A stretch of DNA of 64,000 nt from Herbaspirillum sp. CF444 (GCF_000282135.1 NZ_AKJW01000057.1:56805-120804), one strand, 5' to 3'; numbered from the stretch's first letter, positions 54,722-62,684 are shown. The notes: generated by a model from the letters alone, not told the origin. A program made the numbers and translations.

Positions 54722-55033
54722 TTATGCGGTTGGCAGGCCGGCGCTTGCGGCGTCCTGGTGGATGTCCAGGCGCCGCAGCACCAGCTTGATCCAGGCGTCG
54801 TTCTGGGCGTTGCGCAGCGCCAGCAGCTGCTCGCGGTCGACCGGCTCCAGCACTTCGGCTGCGGCATAGGCCGCCATCAATTGCAGGCGCGTCTCGTGCG
54901 GCCAGACCTTGAGGCAGCCGAGCGCCAGCAGATAGGCTTGCTCGTGCTGGTAAGCATTGAGATGGCCCCACACCAGGCCGATGGCCAGTTGCAGCTCTTC
55001 CGGCATGGACTCACGCGGCTTCTTCTTCCTCAT
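54722..55033 (-). CDS. SctY/YscY-like chaperone
   Basis: A 103-residue helical protein with TPR-like pattern (LNAYQHEQAYLLALGCLKVWPHETRLQLMAAYAAAEVL, seen in parts), short basic start and acidic-neutral end. Yersinia YscY is a small TPR protein that binds YscX and SctV. The call is supported by position: directly before sctV and overlapping the sctX-like gene. Confidence 0.65.
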   Translation of the reverse strand: MRKKKPRESMPEELQLAIGLVWGHLNAYQHEQAYLLALGCLKVWPHETRLQLMAAYAAAEVLEPVDREQLLALRNAQNDAWIKLVLRRLDIHQDAASAGLPTA

Positions 55034-55478
55034 GGAACGGCTCCTCGGCTTGGTTGGGGTTGTTTTCTTCCAGATTGGCTTCGACGTCGCTGCGTCGCAT
55101 CTGTTGCCAGCGCAGTCGCCATTGCACCGCCAGTTCGACCACGCGAATGGCGTCCATGCAGGGCATGCGGTCGGCCTGCTCCAGCGTCAGCGAGTGCTCG
55201 ATGAGCTTCTTTTGCAGCGCCCGCATGCGCGGAATCGGATCGCCGCTCCAGGCCGCGTTGCCGCTGGTGAGGCGCTCGCCCAGCAACTGCTTGAGCGACG
55301 CCAGGGTCGGGTCGCTCTGTACTTCCAGCGGCGGCAGCGATGCTTCTTCCTCGCCGGGCAACAGGTCGGGCCGGGCTTTGAGGATGGGATTGGCATTGCC
55401 GACGCTGTGGATCTCGGCCAGTTCGCCGACGTCGAGCGGGTGGACGCGGTCAAGCGCGCCGTTGTGCACGGCGGTCAA
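55011..55478 (-). CDS. SctX/YscX-like early secreted protein
   Basis: A 155-residue acidic protein. The frame has a TTG at 55478, overlapping the preceding stop, and a GTG at 55469; no ATG is near, so the start is uncertain. The layout, an unstructured N-terminus followed by helices (LASLKQLLGERL, MRALQKKLIEHSLTLEQADRM), fits YscX, which is secreted early and needs YscY. The call rests on gene order and weak pattern only. Confidence 0.5.
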   Translation of the reverse strand: MTAVHNGALDRVHPLDVGELAEIHSVGNANPILKARPDLLPGEEEASLPPLEVQSDPTLASLKQLLGERLTSGNAAWSGDPIPRMRALQKKLIEHSLTLEQADRMPCMDAIRVVELAVQWRLRWQQMRRSDVEANLEENNPNQAEEPFHEEEEAA

Positions 55479-55801
55479 CTCAGCAACTCCTCGGCCGCAT
55501 TCAGCTCATCGGCGGTCAACGACGATATATCGTCGCCGTGTTCCACCATGCGCCGCAACACGTACAGGCTGCCGTCATTGAACATGGCCGGTAGCCAGGC
55601 GCCGAAACGCACTATGTCTTCGGCGCGCTTGCGCAACACCGCTTCGTTTTCCAGCATGGCCTCCGGTCCTACGCCGAGCGCAACCAGCATGCCCTCGTCG
55701 AGCGGATAGGCAAACAGCTGCATGCCGTTGTCGAGCGTGGCCATGGCCACCGCCTGCTGCATGCGCGCCTCGTTGGCCAGACGCGCCAGTAATTCTTCCA
55801 T
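55475..55801 (-). CDS. Small T3SS protein, possibly SycN-like
   Basis: A 108-residue acidic protein, not firmly recognised. A mixed strand-helix N-terminal half (MATLDNGMQLFAYPLDEGMLVALG) and a helical C-terminus (LTADELNAAEELLS) vaguely fit a small class I chaperone. In Yersinia the order is yopN, tyeA, sycN, yscX, yscY, yscV; this gene occupies the sycN slot. The end overlaps the sctX-like start. Confidence 0.5.
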   Translation of the reverse strand: MEELLARLANEARMQQAVAMATLDNGMQLFAYPLDEGMLVALGVGPEAMLENEAVLRKRAEDIVRFGAWLPAMFNDGSLYVLRRMVEHGDDISSLTADELNAAEELLS

Positions 55802-55843
55802 TGCGGCCCCCTTTTTCCCGTTGTTGCGTTGCTGAAATGCGTT

Positions 55844-56356
55844 CTACCTGCGCTGCCGTTGTTGCAGTTCCAGTTTGCCCGACGCAGCGATGGCGTTGCG
55901 CCAGGCCTGCTCGCGCACTTCTTCGCGACTGGGCAGTGCGGGTATTTCTGCTTGCATGAAATTGATCTGGCGCGTCAGCTCTTCCAGCAATTCCCGACGC
56001 ACCTGCAACTTGTCCTGCGTCCACAGCGTCAGCGGCAGTTTCGCCATGGCCTCGCGCATGAGCAGGAATACCCGGCTGCGCTGCTCGATGGCGATATTCT
56101 TGGTTTCGACAATCTGGCCGATCAGTTGGCTGGCCTTGCCCTTGCCCCAGCCGGCCTCAGCCGCCGTCAGCAGGATCACGGCGAGTTCGGGCGCCGTCAC
56201 GCGCACATGCACCTGGGCCTTGTCGGAGAGCTCCCGGCGCAAGGTGTCGGCCACCGCCACGCTGGATTTGACCAGCATGAAGGCGGAGGCGTCCGACATC
56301 GTCAACCAATAGCGTCCCATGCTGCGCAAGGGATTTTTGCGTAGATCCGATTTCAT
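55844..56356 (-). CDS. TyeA-like T3SS gatekeeper partner
   Basis: A 170-residue protein. The middle section (about 55-130) resembles TyeA: a helix followed by AEAGWGKGKASQLIGQI, then NIAIEQRSRVFLLMREAMAKLPLTLW and a final helix, parallel to the RWAGIHDIEHLANAF / RFYQDLKRMFRLFPLGVF pattern of TyeA. TyeA binds the C-terminus of YopN/SctW and SctV to hold back effectors. The first 50 residues match the neighbouring 65-residue protein (see findings). Start 56356 follows GAGGG. Confidence 0.65.
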   Translation of the reverse strand: MKSDLRKNPLRSMGRYWLTMSDASAFMLVKSSVAVADTLRRELSDKAQVHVRVTAPELAVILLTAAEAGWGKGKASQLIGQIVETKNIAIEQRSRVFLLMREAMAKLPLTLWTQDKLQVRRELLEELTRQINFMQAEIPALPSREEVREQAWRNAIAASGKLELQQRQRR

Positions 56357-56399
56357 GGCTGGCCCTCGGTAGTTCCAATGATGATTGCGACGCGCCTGG

Positions 56400-56597
56400 T
56401 CAGCGCATGAACTTCACATGCACATGCTCATCCTGGCCAGCCTGCGCCGGCAGGCGAAAGCGGCCGTCGAGCAGATCGCGCCGCAAGGCGTCGCCGACCG
56501 AAAAACCGAACTTCATCGGCGCCACAGCCTGGGCGGCGCGCTCCGCCAGACGGCGGGTCATACTTTTGAGCGGATTCTTGATCTGATCCGTTGTCAT
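56400..56597 (-). CDS. Small paralogue of the TyeA-like protein N-terminus
   Basis: A 65-residue basic protein. IKNPLKSM, VGDALRRDL and a final HVHVKF can be aligned with RKNPLRSM, VADTLRREL and VHVRV at the start of the next protein. ATG 56597 has AAGGA at good distance; ATG 56606 is possible. It begins 12 bases after the sctW stop, so it is part of the operon. Function unknown. Confidence 0.6.
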   Translation of the reverse strand: MTTDQIKNPLKSMTRRLAERAAQAVAPMKFGFSVGDALRRDLLDGRFRLPAQAGQDEHVHVKFMR

Positions 56598-56608
56598 ATT
56601 TTTCATCC

Positions 56609-57406
56609 TTACAAACCTGACATCATTCTTGAACGGAGGCTGACAAGCACATCCATGCACTTGTCCGGCCCGAAATTTTTTATGAGCGCCTTGAGCATCG
56701 TCAACGCCGTCAGCGGTCCATCGAAATTACCGGTCGACTTGGCTCCGATCAGGAAACGCAGGTCGCGCGTCGAGGTCGTCCGCTGGCCATTCTCGTCGGC
56801 CGTCAGTGCTTCCAACGAGTTGACCATGGCGTCCGATTCCTGCAGCGCCCGGCGTACCTCGTAGGGGTGGTTTTCAATGAGGTCGCTCAGCATTTCCTTG
56901 AGCGCATTCTTCATCGAGAGCTTCTTGAGGGCGCTGACCGGTTGTTCGTCGACTTTGTCCAAGGCTTCGTAGATCACGTTGTAGCGCTGCAGCGGCTCGA
57001 AGAACTCGGCCAGCATCGCCTCGATCTCTTCCTGGTTGTCCTTGCTGGTGTCGTCACGCAACATGTCGAGCGTGTCGAGGATCGGCGCCAGATAGGACTC
57101 TTCCTCGTCCTCGCCGTTGCGTTCGTCGACCTTGCTGCGATACTTGCGCGTGGGCGTATTGGTGCGCGCCTGCGCCTGCTGCCGCGCCGGATTGGCGAAG
57201 CGCTGACGCAATGACCTGCTCTTGTAGATCAGGCCTTCCTTGACGCCACCCTGGGTATCGACGGCGTCGGTCGGTCGGAAATCGGTGGCGACGTTGGCCG
57301 CCAGGTTGCCATCCAGTCCATGCGTGTGCCCAGACTTGACGGGCGCACGCAGGATGACCGGATTTTCCAGCGGAGCGTTGTTGACGGAGGTGATTTGCGG
57401 ACTCAT
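56609..57406 (-). CDS. sctW: T3SS gatekeeper SctW (YopN/HrpJ N-terminal domain)
   Basis: A secreted plug that orders translocators before effectors. The protein has 265 residues. A disordered start is followed by the HrpJ/YopN domain (about 90-260; LEAMLAEFFEPLQRYNVIYEALDK and SDLIENHPYEVRRALQESDAM-type helices, seen in parts). It lacks a TyeA-like C-terminal domain, which is instead in a separate gene two genes downstream, as in Yersinia. First gene after the hrp box at 57496. ATG 57406 is used in preference to a GTG two codons upstream. Confidence 0.8.
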   Translation of the reverse strand: MSPQITSVNNAPLENPVILRAPVKSGHTHGLDGNLAANVATDFRPTDAVDTQGGVKEGLIYKSRSLRQRFANPARQQAQARTNTPTRKYRSKVDERNGEDEEESYLAPILDTLDMLRDDTSKDNQEEIEAMLAEFFEPLQRYNVIYEALDKVDEQPVSALKKLSMKNALKEMLSDLIENHPYEVRRALQESDAMVNSLEALTADENGQRTTSTRDLRFLIGAKSTGNFDGPLTALTMLKALIKNFGPDKCMDVLVSLRSRMMSGL

Positions 57407-57495
57407 AGCCACTCAGTGTCGGCGCGGTGGCGCATGGTTCCATGCCGATTCGATGATGCACGATGTGCAACCCGCGCGGGCGTCGATCCTTGCTT

Positions 57496-57521
57496 GTGGT
57501 GTTCAGCGCGCCGTCGGTTCC
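57496..57521 (-). promoter_or_regulatory. hrp box before sctW operon
   Basis: On the minus strand: GGAACC, 16 bases, CCACAAG. The conserved cores match the HrpL consensus; the last base of CCACNNA is G instead of A. It lies 90 bases upstream of sctW. Confidence 0.83.
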
Positions 57522-57584
57522 ATGCTTTGGCGTGCGGATCGATCGCCAATTCTCATTTTTTTTCAATGTCTCACGAATTCTCAC

Positions 57585-57610
57585 GGAACGTTTGCATTGC
57601 CGGTGTCCAC
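57585..57610 (+). promoter_or_regulatory. hrp-box-like site facing the ECF sigma gene
   Basis: On the plus strand: GGAACG, 16 bases, CCACTGC, 110 bases upstream of the sigma gene start. Both cores are intact, with flanking bases off consensus, so it could be a weaker auto-activation promoter. Confidence 0.6.
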
Positions 57611-57719
57611 TGCTATCTTGTGATCATACCAGCCGAGGTGATGTTGCGACAGCCGGTTACCGTGCTGCACCGCCGCCTCGCTTTTTACCCACAGTAGTTG
57701 TTGTCCCCAGGAGATTACA

Positions 57720-58406
57720 ATGAAACATTCCACATCCGACCACGCGACGCCATTGGCAGCTGAGGCAGGCATTGATACCACCGCCGATGCCGATATTGCA
57801 GCGTCATCGTCGGATCCGGCAGCCGCAGCCGCAGCAGCAACAGCAGCAACAGCAGCAACAGCAGCAACAGCAGCAACAGCAGCAGGCCAGCCTATCGATA
57901 TCGTGCAACTCTATTCGGAACACCGCACCCATCTGCTGCGCTTCGTGCAGCGCTATGTCGGCAATCATGAAGACGCCGAAGACGTGGTCCAGAACACCTT
58001 CATCGAAGCAGTGCGTTGCGCACATCGCTTCTCCGGCCTGTCGAAACCTTCCACCTGGCTGTTCGGCATCGCCCTCAACCTGGCGCGCAATCAGGTACGC
58101 CGCAACATCGCCGACCGTTATGAAATGGTGGAAGAAACCTTCATGGAACAAATCGTCGACCACCATGCCGATCCGGCCATGTTGTTTGAATTGCGCCAGA
58201 TCGCGCAGAAAGTGGAAAACCTGTTGAGCGAACTGCCGCCCAAGATCCGCAGCACCTTTGAAGCCGTGCTCGATGGCGACGCCACCTATGAAGAAGCCGC
58301 CGAGCACCTGCACATCCCCATCGGCACCGTCCGCTCGCGCGTCTCGCGGGTACGCGCTGCGGTACGCAACGAGTACGGCAACTCCCGCGCACGCGGACAG
58401 AATTGA
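57720..58406 (+). CDS. ECF sigma factor, HrpL/BtrS-like T3SS regulator
   Basis: A 228-residue ECF sigma factor. After a low-complexity N-terminus (1-56, Ala/Thr-rich from DNA repeats), region 2 covers about 60-125 (HRTHLLRFVQRYVGNHEDAEDVVQNTFIEA and STWLFGIALNLARN, in parts) and region 4 covers about 165-220 (LPPKIRSTFEAVLDGDATYEEAAEHL, IGTVRSRVSRVRAAV). AGGAG seven bases before ATG fixes the start. Divergent from the T3SS operon and surrounded by hrp boxes, it fills the role of HrpL (Pseudomonas) or BtrS (Bordetella). No anti-sigma gene is adjacent. Confidence 0.85.
   Translation: MKHSTSDHATPLAAEAGIDTTADADIAASSSDPAAAAAAATAATAATAATAATAAGQPIDIVQLYSEHRTHLLRFVQRYVGNHEDAEDVVQNTFIEAVRCAHRFSGLSKPSTWLFGIALNLARNQVRRNIADRYEMVEETFMEQIVDHHADPAMLFELRQIAQKVENLLSELPPKIRSTFEAVLDGDATYEEAAEHLHIPIGTVRSRVSRVRAAVRNEYGNSRARGQN
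57832..57885 (+). repeat. 9-base tandem repeat in the sigma-factor coding sequence
   Basis: Five perfect copies of CAGCAGCAA (57832-57876) followed by one variant (57877-57885), in frame, encoding an Ala-Ala-Thr run. Copy-number change would alter linker length without breaking the frame. Confidence 0.9.
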
Positions 58407-58494
58407 GATGCAAGCGTCCCGCCCGGCCATGCACTGCATGCAACGTCGTCGGGCCGCGCCCGGCTATGCGTGCAACGAATTCAATACGACGGAC

Positions 58495-59019
58495 TCAGCC
58501 GGCGTCGCCGGCGCGTACCGCTTCCAGGTATTGACCGGCAATGTCGGCGGTTGCCAGAATGGCGTCCATGACGCTGCGTTCATCGCTCAGGAGCCGGATC
58601 GGAATCTTGCGCACGACGATGTAACGACCTTCGTCGGCATGCCAGAGAAAATCAACCGCGGCCGCCTGGCCCGCATCAGCGCCGGCAGCATCCAGGGGCG
58701 CGTGCAGCAGCGGCAGGTAATGCGGCTGTTCGCACTTGGGCAACAAGGCGGTGACCGAGAGATAGTGATCGACGCCGCCGCGTTCGACGGCGGAACGGGT
58801 GAACACTTCGCCAAGCTGCAACTCCAGCGCCGGCGGACCGTCGACCTGCTGCCCTGCCAGCGCAATCAGGTCCTGCAACAGGCGATTGACCGCCGTCACC
58901 GACATGTCTGGCTGGTTGTGGTCTTCGCTTTGCAAAATAAGGGCCTTGTAAAGTCGCAACAGATGAAGATAGCGCGGCAGCGCAACGGCTTGCGCCGGAT
59001 GGATGATCAGCTTGGTCAT
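58495..59019 (-). CDS. Unknown T3SS-island protein
   Basis: A 174-residue soluble protein, not recognised. It has a mixed strand/helix layout with MTKLIIHPAQAVALPRYLHLLRLYKAL-type start (seen in parts), a central FLWHADEGRYIVVRKIPIRLL strand pair and an acidic C-terminus (AVRAGDAG). Size and the strand-rich centre are compatible with a chaperone-like fold, but no motif supports it. ATG 59019 has AGGAGGT five bases upstream. It is convergent with the sigma gene and downstream of the two methyltransferases. Confidence 0.6.
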   Translation of the reverse strand: MTKLIIHPAQAVALPRYLHLLRLYKALILQSEDHNQPDMSVTAVNRLLQDLIALAGQQVDGPPALELQLGEVFTRSAVERGGVDHYLSVTALLPKCEQPHYLPLLHAPLDAAGADAGQAAAVDFLWHADEGRYIVVRKIPIRLLSDERSVMDAILATADIAGQYLEAVRAGDAG

Positions 59020-59056
59020 TTTACCTCCTAATACAAAACGCGCCAAAGGACGCAAG

Positions 59057-59084
59057 CATCCGGCGCAATCATTTGCGCCGGATG
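59057..59084. terminator. Perfect 12-base-stem hairpin
   Basis: CATCCGGCGCAA and TTGCGCCGGATG around a four-base loop, 38 bases before the start of the unknown gene at 59019 and 150 bases after the methyltransferase stop. There is no T run on either strand, so it may be an mRNA-stabilising or attenuating stem more than a terminator. Confidence 0.6.
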
Positions 59085-59236
59085 TCCATTGGAAAAAATC
59101 GTTGAGACGCTACCATTTATCGCACAAGGGATGACGTGCACGCCGGCTGAATAGCTGCGGCGACATCACCATCAAGGACAAGCTGCCGCCTCTCAGGCAG
59201 CCGTCCCATCTACGCTTCCTTCTGTCAGGACTTACT

Positions 59237-60778
59237 TCACAATATCTGCAAACCCCGCCACACCGGCGCGCGGCGCTGCAGGATGGCGTCGGTCAGGTAA
59301 TGCAACTCGGCCCGGATGTCGTCATCCGACTCGAGCGTGCGGTTGTCCTTGACCAGTCGCTGGCCCTGGCGTCGCAACGCGTCGCGCAGGTGATCGACGA
59401 ACGCGGTCGTATCGATCTCGTGCGGGTGCCGGAGCAGCAGGCCGTAGAGCAAGCGTTGCACCAGTCCTGATTTGACGCCGTTGCCCAACAGCGGCGACGC
59501 CAGCGCCTGGTATTGATCGCCCAGGCGCGACGCTTCGGCCAGCGCGGCGTTCATGCGCTGCGCCGGCGCCGTCGGCATCGCCGCCGAGCAGGTGAAGTAG
59601 GTGGAGACCAGGCCGTCGGCAGTGAGCAACGCACCCAGCCTGGCGATGTCGAAGATGCTCTTGTCGCGCAACGGCGGCAGGCAGGCCAGTTCGATCAGTG
59701 CATGCGGCCGCTCGGCCAGGGCATCGAGTATGGCCTGGGCGGCATCGGTGTCGATGCGCGTGACGCCGGCCGGCAATTGCAAGGTATCGGCGACCGGCCC
59801 CGGCAGGCTGGTCAGGGCCAGCCCGGTCTGGCGCAGCCATTGCTCCTGGCGCGCCGGCGTCATGCGACGGGCGCCGCGCACGTAGACGTCCTCGCGAAAG
59901 CTGGTGTTGGCCAGGTAGTCTTTGACCGTTTCGCGCAGCGCCGGGTCGGCGATGTCGCCCAGCAGCGCGCGCTGCTCCTGCGTCAGGAACAGTTCTGGAA
60001 ACGCATGCGACAACTCGCCCGAGCCGATATAGTCGAGCTTGGCGCCGGCGGCGGCCCGCGCCACGTCGGCGTGATAGAGCGGCTGCCAGCCTTCGCTCAT
60101 GTATTCGTGGGCGAGGTAGTGCGCCTTGTCCTTGTAGAGCGAATTGAGCCGGTAACCCAGGTTGGAGTTGCCGTCGAAATACGCGGCGCCGGCCTGTTGC
60201 AATGCGTCGACCAGCGTGCGCGCTTGCGCCAGCTGATGTTCCGGCGTGCCGCCGTGATGGCGGGTGTGTTCCAGGATCAGGCGCTGCAGCGGCAAGGTGG
60301 CGCTCCAGCCCGGCATGGCGTTGTAGTTCAGGTAGACCACGCCGCCCGGCTTCAGGTAGCGGCTGATGAAATCGAGGATGTGGCGGCGGTTGCCGGCGTC
60401 GACCCAGCTGTAGACGCCATACATGGTGATGAAATCGAGCGGCGGCAATTCGACCTTGCCGGCGGCCAGTTCGGCAAAGCTGTTTTCCAGGAACACCAGG
60501 TTGTCGAGCTCGGCGCTTTCGGCCAGTCGGCGCGCCGAGGCCACCTGCGACGGACTGAAGTCGACCGCATAGAATCGTCCCTGCGGATTGCTGGCGGCCA
60601 GGATGTTGACGGTCAGCCCCTGTCCCGCCCCCAGTTCCATGTAGGTGAAGGGCCGGTCCAGCGGCACCGGTTCGACGCCATTGAGCACGCAGGAAAAGCT
60701 CAGGTGCGCCGGGCTTTGTTCGCGAAAAAAGGCCGCCGGATAATCGATACCCGCCACATAACCGTCGCTCCAGTCCAT
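59237..60778 (-). CDS. SAM methyltransferase with methyltransferase regulatory domain (paralogue 1)
   Basis: A 513-residue protein. Starting MDWSDGYVAGIDYPAAFF, it has the class I SAM-binding motif ELGAGQG near residue 50, YAVDFSPSQVASAR as motif II, and DFITMYGVYSWVD as the acceptor-side motif. From about 215 on there is the regulatory domain typical of these proteins, with an insertion of YLNYNAMPGWS before it. It shares its entire layout with the next gene upstream. The substrate is unknown; presence in a secretion island suggests modification of a secreted or surface component. Confidence 0.8.
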   Translation of the reverse strand: MDWSDGYVAGIDYPAAFFREQSPAHLSFSCVLNGVEPVPLDRPFTYMELGAGQGLTVNILAASNPQGRFYAVDFSPSQVASARRLAESAELDNLVFLENSFAELAAGKVELPPLDFITMYGVYSWVDAGNRRHILDFISRYLKPGGVVYLNYNAMPGWSATLPLQRLILEHTRHHGGTPEHQLAQARTLVDALQQAGAAYFDGNSNLGYRLNSLYKDKAHYLAHEYMSEGWQPLYHADVARAAAGAKLDYIGSGELSHAFPELFLTQEQRALLGDIADPALRETVKDYLANTSFREDVYVRGARRMTPARQEQWLRQTGLALTSLPGPVADTLQLPAGVTRIDTDAAQAILDALAERPHALIELACLPPLRDKSIFDIARLGALLTADGLVSTYFTCSAAMPTAPAQRMNAALAEASRLGDQYQALASPLLGNGVKSGLVQRLLYGLLLRHPHEIDTTAFVDHLRDALRRQGQRLVKDNRTLESDDDIRAELHYLTDAILQRRAPVWRGLQIL

Positions 60779-60854
60779 CGTTGCTTCTCCTTCTCGTGTT
60801 GTATCGTCAAATGTGTCGCGCTGCGCCAGGCCGGCGCCGGGGTCAATCCTGCGA

Positions 60855-62429
60855 TCAGTCCTGCAAAATCCGCAGGTCGCGCCAGATCGGCTGGCGTCGT
60901 TGCAGGATCGCCTGCACCGTGGCCCGGATTTCGGTCACGGCCTCGTCTTCGGAGTGCAGCTCGCGCTCGCCCAGGATCACCGGCTGCTGTTGCTCCTTGA
61001 CGCGCAGCCAGACTTGCGCGGCGATTTCACCGGCGTCGCTGCTGCCGGCCCGGCCTGCACCCGCGGCCGACAAGGACTGATACACCAGGCGCTGGAACAA
61101 TGGCGCCTTGACGCCGCTGCCCAGCAACGGCGAGGCGAACACGCGGTACTCGCCCTTGAGCCGTTCGTTCTGGGCGACGGCGTCGTTCATGCGGCGCGCC
61201 GGCGCGGTATCCAGCCCGGCCGCGCTGAGGAAATACACGCTCGCGTGGCGCGTCTCGGCCAGCAACGCCACCATTTCGGCAACTCCGTGCAAGCCCTTGC
61301 CTGCCAGCGCCGGCAAGGCGGCCAGCTCGAGCAGGGTTTTCGGCCCCTCTGCCAGGGCGTCGAGCAAGGGATCGTATTCGGCGCGATCGAGCACCAGCTG
61401 GCGTACCGGGAAGCCCATCTCCAGCGACACGGTTTCCCGCAGCGACACCAGCGCGACGCCGATTTTCGCCAGCCATTGCTCGGTCCGGGCGGCGCTCATG
61501 CGGCGCGCGCCGCGCACGTAGACATCCTTGCGGAAGCAGGTGTTCTTCAGATAGTCGAGCACGGTCTCGCGCAGGGCCGGATCGGGGATCGACGCCAGCA
61601 ACGCGCTCTGCTGCGGCGTCAGGTATAGCTTGGGAAACGCCCATGGCAGGCAGGCCGAACCGGCGTAGTCCAGCTTGGCGGCGGCGACGTCGCGGGCGAC
61701 ATCGGCGTGGTACAGCGGCTGCCAGCCATGGTTCATGTATTCGTGGGCGATGTAGCTGGACCAGCCGGCGTCGCCGTCCATCACCGCGTCAAGATAGTTG
61801 CGCAGGTTGGCGCTGGCGTTGCCGGTGAAGTATGCCGCCTGGTTATCGTTGAGGCCGGTCACCAGCCGGCGCATTTGCAGGATCTGTTCATGGCGGCTGC
61901 CGGGATACAGGTCGACGTGCTCCAGGATCAGGCGCTGCAGCGGCAAGGCGGTGGTCCAGCCGGGCATGGCGTTGTAACTGAGATAGACCACGCCGCCCGG
62001 CTTCAGGTAGCGCTCCATGAAGCGCACGATATGCGCGCGGTTGTCGGCATTGACCCAGGTATAGACGCCATGCAGCGTGATGAAATCAAACTGCGGCAAC
62101 GCCACCCGACCTGCCGCAAGGTCGGCAAAGCTGCTCTCGAGGAAATGCATGTTGCCCAACTCGGCCGCCTGCGCCAGTTCGCAGCTGGCGGCGACATGGG
62201 CCGGATTGAAATCGGCGGCGTAGAAATCGCCCTGCGGATTGGCGGCGGCCAGGATGTTGGCGGTAAAGCCCTGCCCCGATCCCAGCTCAAAATACGTGAA
62301 GGGCCGGTCCAGCGGCACCGGCTCGATGCCATTGAGAATGCAGGCGAAGCTCAGCAAGGTGGGGCTCTGTTCAGGAAAGAACTCGGCCAGGTAATCGATA
62401 TCGGAAACGTAACCTTCATGCCAATCCAT
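60855..62429 (-). CDS. SAM methyltransferase with methyltransferase regulatory domain (paralogue 2)
   Basis: A 524-residue paralogue of the gene at 59237. It shares MDWHEGYVSDIDYLAEFF, ELGSGQG, FYAADFNPAHVA, DFITLHGVYTWV and the regulatory domain, including CFRKDVYVRGARRMSAAR. ATG 62429 is preceded by GAGGAT; a TTG two codons upstream is less likely. The two genes are 76 bases apart and must derive from a tandem duplication, then diverged substantially. Confidence 0.8.
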   Translation of the reverse strand: MDWHEGYVSDIDYLAEFFPEQSPTLLSFACILNGIEPVPLDRPFTYFELGSGQGFTANILAAANPQGDFYAADFNPAHVAASCELAQAAELGNMHFLESSFADLAAGRVALPQFDFITLHGVYTWVNADNRAHIVRFMERYLKPGGVVYLSYNAMPGWTTALPLQRLILEHVDLYPGSRHEQILQMRRLVTGLNDNQAAYFTGNASANLRNYLDAVMDGDAGWSSYIAHEYMNHGWQPLYHADVARDVAAAKLDYAGSACLPWAFPKLYLTPQQSALLASIPDPALRETVLDYLKNTCFRKDVYVRGARRMSAARTEQWLAKIGVALVSLRETVSLEMGFPVRQLVLDRAEYDPLLDALAEGPKTLLELAALPALAGKGLHGVAEMVALLAETRHASVYFLSAAGLDTAPARRMNDAVAQNERLKGEYRVFASPLLGSGVKAPLFQRLVYQSLSAAGAGRAGSSDAGEIAAQVWLRVKEQQQPVILGERELHSEDEAVTEIRATVQAILQRRQPIWRDLRILQD

Positions 62430-62492
62430 ATGCAATCCTCGGTAGATGAAGCAAGCCGCTCCAGGCGCAGAAGAGCGGCCGAAGCAAGAAAT

Positions 62493-62517
62493 GCGGCGGC
62501 CGTCATGCGGCCGCCGC
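62493..62517 (-). terminator. Hairpin between possible peptide gene and methyltransferase
   Basis: GCGGCGGCCG and its complement around TCATG, followed on the minus strand by CATTTCTTGC. It lies just after the stop of the small frame at 62535 and 64 bases before the methyltransferase start, a position suited to attenuation. Confidence 0.6.
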
Positions 62518-62534
62518 GCAGGGATGACGCCGTG

Positions 62535-62684
62535 TTATTTGCGATACAGGCGGCGGATACGGTGCCACGGAAAGTCGTCGGCCAGGGTAGTGGCGCCACA
62601 GGCATCCGCCGCATCCGGCACGTGCCCGGCATGCGAGTCAGTTTGATGAGCAATGTGATTGAACGTGAATGCGATGCTATCCAT
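62535..62684 (-). CDS. Possible small peptide (49 residues)
   Basis: A 49-residue frame from ATG 62684 (or 52 residues from 62693). The product begins MDSIAFTFNHIAH, has one cysteine (DACG), and ends with a basic aromatic tail (WHRIRRLYRK). The ribosome site is weak. Support comes from its own downstream hairpin and its position directly before two methyltransferases. It might be non-coding. Confidence 0.3.
   Translation of the reverse strand: MDSIAFTFNHIAHQTDSHAGHVPDAADACGATTLADDFPWHRIRRLYRK

Larger units (their letters stand above)
57407..57719. other. Divergent regulatory region between sctW and the ECF sigma gene
   Basis: A 313-base spacer with one hrp box on each strand: 57496-57521 toward sctW and 57585-57610 toward the sigma gene. 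No coding frame is credible. Confidence 0.7.

Noticed and set aside
52559..55204. An 881-codon plus-strand frame over sctV and neighbours
   Set aside because: It is antisense to sctV, whose membrane segments and motifs are unambiguous; the product is Gln/His/Arg-rich shadow sequence.
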